Shown one piece after another: positions 51,862 through 64,000 of a DNA stretch of 64,000 nt. A model generated the notes under the pieces. It made no database searches, had not been told where the DNA came from, and saw only the letters and a list, made by a program, of their open reading frames with translations. The translations under genes were made by a program, and so were the position numbers. The first letter of the stretch is position 1. Each line of letters opens with the position of its first letter. The DNA comes from Biscogniauxia marginata (Eukaryota > Ascomycota > Sordariomycetes > Xylariales > Xylariaceae), in NCBI GenBank assembly GCA_022695795.1, contig MU404063.1:558001-622000 (forward strand). Reading direction: 5' to 3'.

Positions 51862-51951
51862 CGACCCTGCGAGGACTCGAACCCCGAATCTCCAGAGGAA
51901 TGACCGTTGAAAGGCCGAAATCTGGCGCCATAGCCATTAGGCCACAAGGCC
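51862..51951 (-). tRNA. tRNA-Arg (anticodon UCG) with 17-nt intron
   Basis: A 90-nt cloverleaf on the minus strand. The acceptor stem GGCCTTG pairs with CAGGGTC (two G-U wobbles), followed by discriminator G. The D arm has GCC/GGC pairing with AATGG in the loop. The anticodon stem CCAGA pairs with TCTGG, and the loop TTTCGG...C places UCG at positions 34-36, so it reads CGA codons. Seventeen extra bases after position 37 form an intron at the canonical place. The T arm CGGGG-TTCGAGT-CCTCG is intact with one G-U pair. A GGCCTCGTGG-type tRNA-Arg is typical of fungi. Confidence 0.93.
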
Positions 51952-52265
51952 GAATGTCAGAACACTGCTCGTGTGATGAACTATTGTAGTTCTGGTTGGA
52001 GAGTAGGTTCCTAATTGTGGTATATATTGCTGCAAAGCTTTTCGCCCCAAGTGGGGATAGAGGAGAAATGATGGAGGTTTGTTATCGCTTGATATTTCAT
52101 CATCCTGGTATATGCACAAACGCTGCTACTTAATCTTTTCTATTCTTTTCTTCTCTTTTGGTTTATTTCGTTTTGCCTCTTCGCATATGATCAATGCCGA
52201 ACTTACCCAAGGTAGGTTTTATACTATTACATTTTAATATGGAGGGGGAAAAGAATCAAGAGATT

Positions 52266-54026
52266 TCAGTGAACCATCGCATCCTCGAACAACCTCCTAA
52301 GCTGTTCCCTTTCCTGCTCCAGCTCCTTCGCCAAGCCCGGCGCTAGCATCAGCACTCTAGCCTGTGGGATCGTGCCCTCGACCAGAGCGTCGATGTGTTC
52401 CGCGCCGAAGCCCAGCCCCTTGATTCCCTTCGGCTGGTCACCGAGGTCTGCCAAGAATCGCGTCAGCGCGTCGGCCAGGACCTGCCCGGCGTCCTCGCGC
52501 TTCGCATTTGTGACGTCCACGCCGAACGCCTCCGCGGCCGCGAGGTGGCGCTCCGGGTTGGAGGGCCCCGTGAACTTGAAGACAGCCGGCGCCGTGACTG
52601 CGACCGAGACGCCGTGCGGGATGATGGGCGTCGTTACCTCGTAGCCCGCGTGCTGGTAGCCCGGATTTTGCCCGGATATCGGGTATGACATTCCTGGAAG
52701 AACCTAATTAGTATACGAAACACGAAGGAGAGGAAAGAGTAAAAGGCAAAAAGAAGAGTCAACCATGTCGAGAAGACGTGGAACTGAGGCTAGGAACTTA
52801 ACTACATACCATGGCAGAGGTGGACACCAGCATTACCGAAACCGATACCGGCAAGTGTCGCAGCAAGCAACATCTCATGTTGGGCCTCGAAGTCCTCGGG
52901 GTCCTTGACAGTCCTGGGGAGATACTTGACCGTGCTTCTCAGCGCGTTCAACGAGAAGATGTCGCTGATCGGATTCGCGCCTTGGTACGCCGGCCTAAGG
53001 AGTGGATTCGACGGCCGGGGCGTCCTCTCGTTGAAAGGGATCGCCGTCCACGACTCGAGCGCGTGGCAGAGGACGTCTAACCCCGAGCTTGCCTTCACGG
53101 CGGCGGGCATCGTCCTGGTGTTGAGCGGGTCGCATATCCCGAGCGTCGGCTTCAGGTTGCGGTGCGCGATGCCCGTCTTGGCCCGCTTCGCCACGAGGTC
53201 AAAGATCGCAGTCCCGGTTGTCTCACTCCCGGTGCCGGCGGTGGTCGGGACGGCTATAAGTGGCTTGAGCTTCTTGTCGATCGGCCGCCCGTTGCCCAGG
53301 GGCGCGTTGACAAAGTCCAAGAACTCGGCATCGGGATATTCGGTGTACAGATTCATGAGCTTGGCCGTATCGATGACCGAGCCTCCGCCCACCGCTAGAA
53401 AAGCATCCGGGCGGTACGGCTTGGCGAATTTGATGGCTTCTTTGACCCTGGTCCTGGTTGAGCTTTTGGTAATCCACAAAGGGGAAAAATACACCGAGAC
53501 TGAGGTATCACTTACGAGCTATCTTTAGGTTCAACCCGCACCTTGTCGAAGATCGTGTACTCGATCCCTTCTCTAGCTAAACCCTCCTCCACTTGTTCTA
53601 TAGCAGTCAGACGTCTGACGGTTGAATCTGTGACGACACAGACACGCTTGGCACCCATGTTCGCAAAGTCCATGCCCACCTCTTTAGTCACTCCAGGGCC
53701 GAATCTGATTGACGAGGCGGCCATCTCGAATGCATACTCTTTTTGCTGAGATGGGTCTAGAGGAGAAGCGAACCCACGCCTGCCAGTTTGTTGAGCCCGC
53801 TGAGCATATGCATTGATCTGTGGTCTAGCATGATGGTGATGATGGCCTGGATTCGAGTGGCAAGGGCACGAAGGCGGGTGGGTAAACTGCACTGTTCGTA
53901 GCAGACTGACGGCCCTCGAAGCGGCCTGGGGTTTTCTCTAGTTAGTACCTATTATGCCAACATAGCAGCATGTAAGTAGATTCTTAGGAGACTCACACTA
54001 GGCGCCACACGGACCGCGGCAACCAT
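52266..54026 (-). CDS. Hydroxyacid-oxoacid transhydrogenase (iron-containing ADH), mitochondrial
   Basis: Four exons (53997-54026, 53516-53937, 52810-53462, 52266-52693) encode about 510 residues. The N-terminus is Arg/Ser-rich without acidic residues (VAAVRVAPSRKPQAASRAVS), a good mitochondrial presequence, and a HHHHH run follows. The cofactor loop GGGSVIDTAK and the metal-site segments PTTAGTGSETT, CHALESW and LCHGMSYPISG are all present. The family (ADHFE1/HOT) couples oxidation of gamma-hydroxybutyrate to reduction of 2-oxoglutarate, giving succinate semialdehyde and 2-hydroxyglutarate. Length and domain order fit. The acceptor of exon 3 could be 6 nt further on, removing two residues. 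Placed beside a tRNA and two other conserved genes, so probably core genome. Introns are 59, 53 and 116 nt. Confidence 0.93.
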
Positions 54027-54844
54027 CTTGTCAACTTAAACACTAATTAGGTGTATATATATAAGTGAGTGAGTAGGTAGTTTATATAATTAGTTTATTG
54101 GCGGGCTTTTTTTCTTGGTTCCAAATATTTATCCTTCATCTGGATATCGTGCTAGCTAGTAAACATACATGAGGGAAAGTTGAAGGATATTATCATCGTG
54201 GGGGAGTCGTTGGAGAAGGACTGTGGGGTAAATGAATAATGTCATTCCTTTGGCTTAATAAATATTGCCGTGGAGTTTCCCGGCTTAATATGGGCTCCCC
54301 CGGCTGTAAACTAGGTCCACTAGGTATTGTCTCCGCATAGTGAACTACTACTGCACTTAATACATAAAGGGGCGTTCCAGGCTAGAAAACTGGTATTAGT
54401 AATTGCGATACCGATGGGTTTCGTAGGTAAGGACTGAGGTGCCTGTCGCATAGAAGACGTGACTCACGCCGGAGCTGGATTGCCCAATACGACGTTCTCG
54501 ATGTAGAGATCTTGCGTTTTAACGGGTTCAGCTGGATGCGCTGCTCATCAAGGTGGCACGCCAATCAAACCATCAGTGATTGTTTCTCATGTAGGACACC
54601 GGATTTTGTGTCCATGATGCAACTGGTTTGCGGGGAACATTCATCATCACATCGATATTAGTAGATGTTTAGAAATCACTCTATCTGGTAACCACGTTGC
54701 TAAGAACAAGTACGACCCCTGGACGGTATAAAAGGAGGTAGTCGTCCATTCTATCTTTATTCTCAGACATGTTGGTTTGAGTTGAGAGATCAACTGTTTG
54801 GAACCCCCTCATTTAAAATTTTGATAATATACGGTTACAATACG
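54027..54844. other. Divergent promoter region of HOT and DmpA-type genes
   Basis: Head-to-head 0.8-kb interval. A TATA box for the right-hand gene is at 54727; no clear TATA is seen for the left gene. Confidence 0.5.
54727..54734 (+). promoter_or_regulatory. TATA box of the DmpA-type peptidase gene
   Basis: TATAAAAG stands 118 nt upstream of the ATG at 54845, a good consensus match at a suitable distance. Confidence 0.55.
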
Positions 54845-56252
54845 ATGTCGACTTCAACCACCGCCACCAGCAACAAATTACCTCGGCAGCGCATCCGCGA
54901 ACTTCTTCCCAACCTCTACCTCGGGGACTGGAACCCCGGTCCACTCAATTCTCTAACGGACGTACCAGGCGTTCGTGTTCATACCCAGGAGATCTTTGCC
55001 GACACTGGAAATGTGAACACGGGTGTCACGAGTATCCTCCCACGCGACGATTGGTTCTACAAGGCATGCTACGCAGGAATATTTCGGTTCAATGGCTCTG
55101 GTGAGCTGACTGGTAGCCACTGGATCGAGGAGACGGGTCTGTTGCACTCCCCGATCGTTCTCACCAACTCGTTTGCCGTTGGCGCTGCTTACCAGGGCAT
55201 ATATGAGTACGCCATCAAGTCTCAGGGGACGACAAAGGGCCGGGTAGACTGGTTCCTTACTCCCGTCGTCGGGGAGACATTTGATGGCTACTTAAACGAC
55301 TTGACCCAGTTTGTTGTCAAACCGGAGCATATCATCAACGGTCTTGAGAATGTGTCGAGTGATCGTGTCAGAGAAGGCTCTGTTGGTGGTGGAGCTGGAA
55401 TGATTTGTCGTAAGTTAAATGCCGAGTTTTTATCGGTTCCTTTCGCGTTCCACACTTTAACAAAAGAGTGGCACATCTCTCTATTCGTTCAGTTTGCAGG
55501 ATGTTGGCACAAGCAGAGATCAAAGAATAATTATATTGAAAAAAAAATGAAAAAGAACAAAGTTAGAAGAACCCAGGGCTGCAACTTACTAATAAAATGA
55601 TATAGATTACTTCAAAGGCGGGACAGGTAGCAGCAGCCGAGTTGTCGAGGGATTCGATATCAAAGGAGAGCCCAAAACCTATACCGTAGCCGCCTTGGTA
55701 CAAGCCAACTATGGCAAGGCCCACCATCTCCGAATAGCAGGTGTCCCCATCGGAAGAATACTGTCTGAAGAAGAGACAAAGGCTGCGATGACCGACCCGG
55801 GCAAGAAATCAGCGCAGGAAGAGCTGAAGAAAGAGAAAGATCGGAAAGATGGAAGCATCATCGTCATCATGGCTACGGACGCGCCACTACATCCGACCCA
55901 GCTCCAGCGACTAGCTAAGAGAGCCACAGTCGGGATAGCGAGGGTCGGTGGATACGGCCACAACCCTTCGGGCGATATTTTCCTCGCCTTCTCGACCGGC
56001 AATGAGATACCGGTCCAGTCCGTGTCTATGGAACGGCGTGCGGTCGATCCGTTCAAGCCGACGCCTGTTTCTGTCGAGACAGTCGATGACGTCTCGATTA
56101 ACGGGCTGTTCGAGGCCGCAGCGGACGCGACGGAAGAGTCGATATACAATGCCCTCTTCAAGGCGGAAACCATGGTCGGAAATCAGGGGCACAAGATCGA
56201 AGCGCTTCCCTTAGATAGGGTGAAAGCGCTTTTGGAGAAGCACGCAGTCTAG
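54845..56252 (+). CDS. S58 family peptidase (DmpA/beta-peptidyl aminopeptidase type)
   Basis: Two exons, 54845-55409 and 55606-56252, encode 403 residues. The fold is the self-processing N-terminal nucleophile type of DmpA and BapA. Conserved parts are [10 protein letters not shown] near the start, [26 protein letters not shown] meeting [12 protein letters not shown] across the splice, and [14 protein letters not shown]. In DmpA the chain is cut before the Ser of that last block; here this is Ser272, giving alpha and beta chains of about 271 and 132 residues. Members release N-terminal D- or L-amino acids or beta-amino acids. There is no signal peptide, so it is cytosolic. The 196-nt intron is long for this window but has GTAAGT and an acceptor TATAG. 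ATG 54845 is preferred to an upstream TTG. Confidence 0.92.
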
Positions 56253-56904
56253 TCTACTATCTATAAACCTCGTTGATCCAGCTTTAAGAATGAAACCAGT
56301 TCACATTGAAGGGTATTTTTAAAAAAAAAATTTCCTTTTTTTTCTCTGCTAAGATATAATTTTATGGTAATATATTTGGTCTGTCTAATAACTTAGTGGA
56401 TGCCCGTATAGGTGAATGGTATAAGTGCATGTACGAGTAGGTCTGTAACGGGACCTCAGGGTGAACGTGCATGTGGCTGAGAAAACAAGAGGTTACCTAG
56501 TTGTGGCTGAAGAAAAGCTTATAACCTACCTAAAATGAATACTGTGGTACCTTCTTAACCACATATGACTGGTTAAATACCTAATCACAAGTGCTTTGGC
56601 CTCCTCGGACTCCCTGACAAGCCTGAGACTTTATGATAACTCGACCATCGACGGAACCGAAATCATCAAATTACCTGTCCATTAAACTCACCGTCGCGTC
56701 CGCTCGCTCGCTCCCACCCCTCGCCGACCTCGATACTATCCCTGACAACCCTGCCCAATTGACCAAATTCCACGGATGCAATATCACCACCGAGTTAGCA
56801 CTGGCTGCCATCCTCGAGCGTGACGAAAGCGCTATATGAACCTCGCCGCTCCGCCCTCCCGAAGCTACCTTCATGAATCCCCCACGGCTTGAAGTCCGTC
56901 AGCA
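56253..56904. other. Intergenic region before SEC3
   Basis: Holds the DmpA-type gene 3' end and the SEC3 leader. An A/T homopolymer pair lies at 56321-56343. No other gene. Confidence 0.5.
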
Positions 56905-59900
56905 ATGGATGTCCCACGGCAGAATGGTGGAGCGGGCTTCGGCCGTGACATGAGCAGGGCTGAGCGGTTTGAGGAGGAGAAGAGGCGCATCGTGGAAAGT
57001 TGTTTCAATAAGAAGGACGTCGACGGATCTCGTAAGTCAGCGCACTACCCCAATATTCACCCGCTTACCCGCCTGCTTATATTCGTACAGTGCTCGAAAC
57101 GTACATCACCCACATTAGAATCACCGAATACTCTACCCATCCTACGAGTCCGCCCCCGCCCGAAGCCCGAAGCCAGGCGGAAAAGCCTAGGGTCATCATT
57201 GTAGCCGTGCGGAAGTCGGGTCGAGTGCGCATGCACAAATCCAAGGAGAACGCGAATGGCTCGTTCTCTATCGGCAAGACGTGGGATCTGAACGACCTAA
57301 CCGCCATTGACTCCTTTACTGGCCCGACTATCGACCCCCAAAAACGAGAATGGGCGGGCGACACAGGCTTTGTCGTCAACATTGGAAAGCCGTACTACTG
57401 GCAGGCCCACGCGGACAAAGAGAAGAAATTCTTCATCGCGAGTTTGATCAAGATATATAGCAAATATACCGGCGGGTCCTGTCCGGAGTTGAGGGGCTTC
57501 GATCCCCGTGAACTGGACCAAGTGCTGGGCTCTCGGAAACCACCCCCTAGCCGACCAACACCTCCCATCGACGTTGCCCCCCCGCGGCCTCAGCAAACAC
57601 CTCCGCGACCCCCCGCGACACCTCCGCGAGCTAATATTGCACCCCCTTCAAGAGAAAACTCACGGCCTCCTTCGCGCCCCGAGCCAAAGATGTCACGACC
57701 CGACCCAATACTCCCGCCGAGCAACGCTAATCCCGCTGCTCCTGCAGGCGGATTCCAGCCTTACAGGCCTCCTTCACCCTCACGCAACCTAGCACCCATG
57801 AATGGCAGTGCTTCACCCGCCGCCAGTATCGAGTCTGGGCGTAGTGGCTACCAGCCCCCTGTACTACGTCGGTTTGCTGCGAACAACAAGAGCCAGGATT
57901 CTATTGCGGCTTCCTTCTCTACGGCGAGAAGCGATGACGCAGGGAGCCTACCTCCGCGTTCAAGAGGTGGCATGAACGGACCAGGCGCATTTGGCAGATT
58001 TGGAGAACTCCAGGAATCGCCTCCACAGTTAGACCTGCCAGACAGGAAAAGACCGCCGATGGACCCGGCAAGGCCGCAAGGAATTACAGACAACGATCTC
58101 GTACCGGCGCCATTATTGAGCCAAGGCCTTCGGAAAGACCCTCCTCCTCGAAGTGCGGACCGGATGTCGCCTCGTAAAAATTCTGCTGCAAAGCGGTCCG
58201 AGACCAGCTTGGTTATGGATAGACCAAACCCAGCGCCGGAACAGGAACTTGATGCATCTACCGGTCCCAGACCTAGCACTAGTGGTTCCCCCGCGGTATC
58301 AGTTACAGCAAGCCCGGCGCCTGAGACACCACCTGTAGAGGTACCCGACGAGGGAGAAGAGGAGGAAGACAGTCGTCCTGGGCTAGGCCCTATGATCAAA
58401 GCCAAGAAATCTCGCGGTGACTTAGCTGGAACTCTGTGGAAAGCTGCATCGGCTGCAAGTGCCTTTAAACCTCGGCCCGGAGGGGCAGGGGAACGGTTGC
58501 GGGAAGCGGCACAAAGCAAGCCTTCTCCAGAAGGGCCGGACGGCATAACAAGTGTTGTTCCAGCGCCACCTCGCCCGATGCCGAAGTTTGAAACTCCAAA
58601 TCACATAGAGCCTGAAAACAAGCTAGATGAGAAAACACCCTTAGTCCCAGAGGTAAAGATTACCATGCCCGGTTCTAGCCGGCCTTCGAGCACACAGGCT
58701 TCCATCCAGGAGAGTCAAAGGAAGAGCGTGGAAGAAGCACGAAACGTTGATGACCCGCGCCGCTTAGCCACAATTGGAAACGATGCTAAATACTTTTCTG
58801 CCCTCGGCGTTGACACCTCACTCCTCGCAGATACCACAACCGAATTTGCTAGGTGGCTAGATCATTTTGGTTGGATACCTGGGGAGCAGATGCGAAGCCG
58901 CAACTTCGACGAGATGAAACTCGATGTGGATCGCGAACTGAACAAGGCTCAGGCTGGAGGCTGGGTTGTACGATTCCAAGCAGAAGATGAAAGGATTGAT
59001 GCGATCAAAAAAGGCCTTGATGTCGCCATTGCCGAGTGTGACGAGCTGGACAATCTTCTCACCTTGTACAGCGTGGAATTAGCAGTAAGTATGTTATGCA
59101 ATTTCTCAGGGTTTATTACTAACAGATTATAGACGCTCTCCGACGATATTGCCTACATAGAAGCCCAAGGACAAGGTTTACAGGTGCAAGCAGCAAACCA
59201 GAAGCTTCTTCGAAAGGAGTTAGAATCGCTGCTGGATACATGTGCGATCACCGAGGATGATTTGCAGGCCCTCATAGTTGCCCCCCTTGAAACCACTTCT
59301 GGTTTGGAAGATATCGAAGTCACACTTGTTACATTGTACAAGGCAATGATGAAGATAGACTCCTCGATAGCTGGATCCGAAGCCCGGAAAAGCGAAGACG
59401 GAAGCAGCATTGATCAGCAAGCCCTGCTCAATACAGATTATGGTAAAATGCGAATTGTCCAGGAAAAGAAGGAAATGTACCTCTCACAAAGTGCCTCGTT
59501 CTTACGAAGGCTCGAAACCTTCATGTCGCGTCGCTTTGAAGAGGCCGTACAGGAGACTAAGGTAGCCATTGCTGGAGCATTGTCCAAGAAAGTTGACCCC
59601 CGGAATCATGATACTGGGCGAGATTTGCTCTGGCGATATAGCCCCTTAATCCTCTACGCTAGAGATGTCGGCCTTGACGGCTGGAACCGTTGCCTCCAAG
59701 TCTACCAAGACAAGAACTTACCACTGTATAGATCTGAGTTTAGGGACGTTCTTGAAGCCTGGAAACGGAACGCCAAGAAGCCTACAGGTGAAGAGCAGGA
59801 GCTGCTTTTTACGTCACAGGCGGAGAAGCAACAAGAGGGTACGATGGCGACCGCTAAAAAGATTACTGTTAAGAGGAGTCAGACTCTAGCAAGGACCCTG

Positions 59901-61225
59901 AGGACGCAAGGCAGCAAGGGGAGCTTTGACAAAGGACCAGATGTCCGCAGCCACCCCTACGAGATATTTGCCGGTGTTTTGGACGATCTGTTGCCTCTTG
60001 TCGAGATTGAGCAGAATTTTGTGGTTGACTTCTTCCATGCTACAACCCTTGAGACAGCTGATTTTCCCGATCTGGTAGCAGCGACAAAGCCTAGGGATCG
60101 ACGGGGCGGTGATCTAAAACGACATAGGCTCATGGAACCTGACCGAGAGCTTGCCCGGAGAGTTACTCGCGCTATGGAAGTAATTTTCTCATTCTTGGAA
60201 CAAGACCTCCAGAACACGGTCGGCTGGGTCTTGTCACAGGATCCATTGTAAGTGTACAAAACATTCACAATATTCTTGGATAGTACTAACACACATGCAG
60301 ACAAGGTGTTGGCGTTCTTTCCGCTTTAGAGCGGAAACAGCTAGATATGACCTCGTCCAACCAAGATTTCTTAAACAACATCCTCCAGAAATTGCACAGC
60401 AACCTCGAAGCTCGCTTCTCTAGATTCGTCGACGAGCAAATACGAGCGATCGAGGAAACGAAAGTCAAGATCAAGAAACGAAAGGGTATAATCTCGTTTA
60501 TGCGGATCTTCCCCAACTTTTCTGCCGCCGTCGAGAGTATGTTGTCATCAATCGACACGACTTCCTCCGTCAGGCGAACGGTAGACCGAGAGTATGACCG
60601 CATCATCAAGTCCATGTTCGATGCCCTCAAAGTAATCGCTCGAGAAAACCCCGCGACTCTCACAAACAGCGGTGCCGATCCTGAAGACAAGGAGGCGCTG
60701 AATTATCATATCCTACTCATTGAGAACATGAACCATTTTGTAGAGGAACTCGACACGCACGGCCTCGAGATCCTCGAGGACTGGAAAGAAGCAGCCACGG
60801 GCGAAATTGCGGAGCATATGGGACTATACCTCAACGCGGTCATGCGCCGGCCGCTGGGCAAGCTCCTCGAGTACCTCGAGAACATCGAGGCGCAGCTCGG
60901 GACGGGCAAGAGCCCGAGCATCGTGGCGGCGCAGCCGAGCAACGCCAAGGGCACCTTCAACAAGGTACTCAGCAACTACGACGGGCGCGAGGTGCGCAAG
61001 GGCATCGAGGCGCTGCGCAAGCGCGTCGAGAAGCACTTTGGCGACGCCGACGACCCGAGCCTGAGCCGCAGCCTCGTCAATCGCGTCCTCCGCGAGTGCG
61101 AGAAGTTCTACGGCGAGGTCGAGGTCCGCATCTCGACCGTCACCACCACCGTCTACGGCGGCGACGTCCTGTTCGAGTGGCCCCGCGCCGACGTCAAGGG
61201 CGCCTTCTCCAACACCGGCCGGTAG
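56905..61225 (+). CDS. SEC3: Exocyst complex component Sec3
   Basis: Four exons (56905-57031, 57091-59084, 59133-60247, 60301-61225) encode 1386 residues. The N-terminus (SRAERFEEEKRRI, then LLETYITHIRITE) and the following PH-like domain (about residues 40-160) match the Sec3 PIP2- and Rho-binding domain. A long disordered Pro/Ser-rich linker (about 165-560) follows, then conserved helical exocyst repeats to the end. Sec3 tethers secretory vesicles to the plasma membrane at hyphal tips and marks exocytosis sites with Exo70. Introns of 59, 48 and 53 nt all keep frame. Composition becomes very GC-rich in the last 450 bases. The start at 56905 was preferred because it leads directly to the conserved N-terminal helix. 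Confidence 0.95.
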
Positions 61226-64000
61226 GCAGGGTCCGGTGAGTGGAACGGAGGCGCTGCGGCCGGCGCCGGTAGCACTGGTATTAGCGGCAGTAGCATCGGC
61301 CAGACAGTGAGGACCAGGAGCATCAGGCTCCACGCCTCCGCCTTGCCGAGACCCCGTCTCCCGAGAGGTCTCGCGGGCGACGGCGGCGGCGGGCAGAGCA
61401 ACAACAAGAATAAGGAGATGCTCTTGCGTTTAAAGGATTAGAAAACAAATGGTGGTGGGGTAGTGGGGTTAAGGGGGTTACGCCATCACCACCACCACCA
61501 CCACCACCACCCAGTTGTATTAGTTAACTATTATAAGGTTATGATTGCGGAACACAAAAAGCCCCCTTGTATAAAAGAAGACACACAGAGAGAGAAAGAG
61601 ATGGAAGAGAGAAAACACGAGATGATTCAATCAATTATGGGAATGAAGCGTAAACTTAGGTTCCTCCTAGTTTCTTACATCTAGATCTATTTATCCCATC
61701 CTTGGGATCTTAGTTCGATTGTATTAGGTATTCAACTTGCTATGCTTGTCTCCTGGTGACGATGATGACTTAATCAATTTCCTCGATGTCCATTCCATTT
61801 TATACGGAGTGGTCAAAATAATGCATTTTTCGTATTAATGAGTCTATACGCCGTTGATATCTTTCCAAAATCTAGAATGCGGTTGTCCAGAAGAAGTCTC
61901 TAGATACCAGCTGACGTTGAAGTAGAGTTTAGTAGTAGAAGTACTCACGAATTCAAGAAGAATACTGCTAAGAATATAGACAAACCACTTATTGATATTA
62001 CTTAGTTCCACGCAGGATGATTCTCGTCCTGCCACCTCCTAACATGTTACGCGTTTTCCGGTCGTGGTGATAGACTAGTCCAATTCCAGACACCTCACTA
62101 CTTCAACATATTTACGTTGTCGATTAAATCCATCTAAAGCAACATTTATTGGCAAAGTGCCGCGCTAATCAATAAGTACTCACAAGACTTACCTCGGTAA
62201 TAGAATGCGAAGGCGTACCAAGGGCATATCGGTCCAATCATTGCCGTGTGGATATCTATACTAATATTTGTCAGCGAGATCTCGAAGACAAGTTGAGAAA
62301 AAGTAGAATAAAGAATCACATATCAGATACTAAAAGCCTTGTCAAAGGCAGTATCATCAAAGCCGTCGAGCTATGTTGACCGTCGTGAAATAATTTGATC
62401 ATCATGTGGAAGTGGTAAAGGGGAGATGAAGAAAACTAGTGGCTCACCTTACGATTTGATACGAATCCCGAAAAAAAAAAGTTGACGATTGTTAGATGCT
62501 ATGTCCACCAATTAGCCAGATCCCAGCTGTAACTGGAGAGCTAGAGTAACGATCATGCTGTTGTGGTCAGACACGACTAGTGTCATCAATGCTGTTAAGC
62601 TCCGACATATGCTTGTCAATTTTTTGTCGAATCATCATGGTATAGCAGCATTCAAGGGGTTCCAAACTCAGAATAAAAAGAGAACTAACCCATTATCTAA
62701 GCCAGGATGCCAATAGGATCATTGGGTAGAGCGAGTGTGCCTATGATTCCATGTTAGGAAATGTAGTTGATTCAATTTTCAAAAGGGGAGATGTGGAATG
62801 ATGGGTATCAGAAAATGCATGAATGGTAGGTAAAAAGGTTGTCTACAACGGAAAAACCGAATCAGACTCGTCATCTGTGTTCATCAGGTACAGGCCAGGG
62901 GAGTCGTGCTTGAACGAACTAGCTCACTAACCTCCCAGTTTGAGATTCATGTCATTGGATATGACAGAATGCACAATAACAGGTCTATGCAATGGGCCAG
63001 CATTATCATATGAGGGACCAGTCGATGAAGCCACTGGGAAACGCAGTACGTCCGCTATTCTGATGCCGAGTCGACGTCAGCAAAATTGTCGGAAGACAGC
63101 CATTCGAGAATAAAACGACGACAAGATCGTGATCAGTGGGCGAGGTTTTCTAGGCCTGCCGCGAGTTGGCATATCGACTCATGTGTTTATGATATTCGGA
63201 GCCCAGTGCCGCTTCATCATATCGCTACGGATATTTCGATTCTAGGAACTTGCGTACCATTGATTATCCTACTGTATCACTAGTTAGCACCGGTTGCGCG
63301 GCCGAGTGTACAATATTGATAGTTTATCTCGAGCATCAGAAAACAGCCAATTGTTTTTCGTCAAAGACCAATGTCTCAGACGGTAATTTCCAGCTATGCG
63401 AATGCATAGAAAATTGATCATCATGGAAGGAGAGTTGGACAGGTATAGTAAGCACAGGGAGACTTGCCCTAATTCCCATGAGTATAGGACGCCGTTGGGT
63501 ATCCCATACTAATTGCTACGGGTTTAATTTCGGTGGAAGCAGAAAGCCGGAGAGACCTGGTCAACAGTTAGCACGATGAAGCTCCGGACAATTCTTGACG
63601 AGGTATTGCGACTGTGCTGCTTCCTCAGACTGACGTGTAAAAACGGTTTCATTCCAAAGAAGGTCAAAGACTCTAGTTTGCGGTTTACATACTGTCATCA
63701 AGGGAAAGAAGGGGATTTGTAGGAGATATGCGAACTTACTTGGACGGATGTGTGAAGCGTGGTTTTTGCGAGGAAGAGAAGAAAAGAGAAAAGCTGCGTG
63801 CAAAGTTCGCGAAGTGCTAGCAAGTCAGAAAATTTCCAATTCTCCTCCACTTAGTGCAAGAAGCTTGGGCCATAATTGCAGGCCAGGCACAAATCTCGGA
63901 AAAGGGAAAGTCCTTATCCCGAATCTCGGATAACCTGGAAGGCTTGGAGAGGTAAAACTTGAAACCGTCCGACGGGAGCCAGCCCCGCTTTCCATCGGAA
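61226..64000. other. Right-end region, no resolved gene
   Basis: After SEC3 there is a (CAC)n tract, then about 2.5 kb without a long frame. On the minus strand from about 63.8 to 61.85 kb there are several short open segments flanked by GTAAGT/GTGAGT and CTAAC...AG strings, which may be a gene with many small exons that I could not assemble. Confidence 0.35.
61487..61511. repeat. (CAC)8 microsatellite
   Basis: Eight CAC units just downstream of the SEC3 stop, in the likely 3' untranslated region. Confidence 0.9.

Noticed and set aside
57848..58546. 232-codon minus-strand frame inside SEC3
   Set aside because: Shadow of the Pro/Ser-rich linker of SEC3; biased composition keeps the opposite strand open.
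61487..61511. CAC tract considered as a CRISPR-like or coding His/Pro repeat
   Set aside because: Simple trinucleotide microsatellite without spacers, downstream of the SEC3 stop.

Overview
The window is nuclear DNA from a filamentous ascomycete (Pezizomycotina; a Sordariomycete is my low-certainty guess). Nearly every gene is broken by short GT-AG introns of 45-200 nt that usually carry a CTAAC-like branch site. The families seen are typically fungal: sesquiterpene cyclase, P450, BAHD acyltransferase, EthD protein, ABCC transporter, STAND-type N-terminal domain, and exocyst Sec3 with a long proline-rich linker. A nuclear tRNA gene has an intron. I rebuilt the exons by joining open segments at GT/AG sites that keep frame and protein motif; all joined models are predictions without transcript evidence.

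Layout. From 0 to 10 kb there is a dienelactone hydrolase cut by the left edge, an RNase H-like protein that has lost two catalytic acidic residues, two small secreted proteins (one But2-like, one with six cysteines) and an EthD-domain protein, separated by long gene-poor stretches. From 10 to 31 kb, sparse genes sit in AT-rich or relic DNA: an HSL-type alpha/beta hydrolase, a complete 1470-residue ABCC exporter, a PRISE-type reductase and a CCCH zinc-finger protein. From 31 to 47 kb there is a ten-exon sugar-porter-type MFS transporter, a gene-poor stretch with an AT-rich block, and a compact group: class I sesquiterpene synthase, GT32/Caps_synth-like glycosyltransferase, P450, a 42-residue single-span membrane microprotein and a BAHD acyltransferase. 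From 49 to 64 kb there is a STAND-type N-terminal-domain protein and then conserved housekeeping genes: tRNA-Arg(UCG) with a 17-nt intron, mitochondrial hydroxyacid-oxoacid transhydrogenase, an S58 DmpA-type peptidase and exocyst Sec3.

Working together. The 38.0-47.3 kb group looks like a small sesquiterpenoid pathway: the cyclase makes the scaffold, the P450 oxidises it, the acyltransferase esterifies it, and the glycosyltransferase-like protein may add a sugar. The PRISE reductase, hydrolase, EthD protein and the two transporters lie in the same accessory stretch and could serve this or another pathway, but long gene-free gaps make membership uncertain. I see no Zn2Cys6 regulator in the window. 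The switch from spaced accessory genes to closely packed housekeeping genes near 50-52 kb probably marks the right edge of the island.
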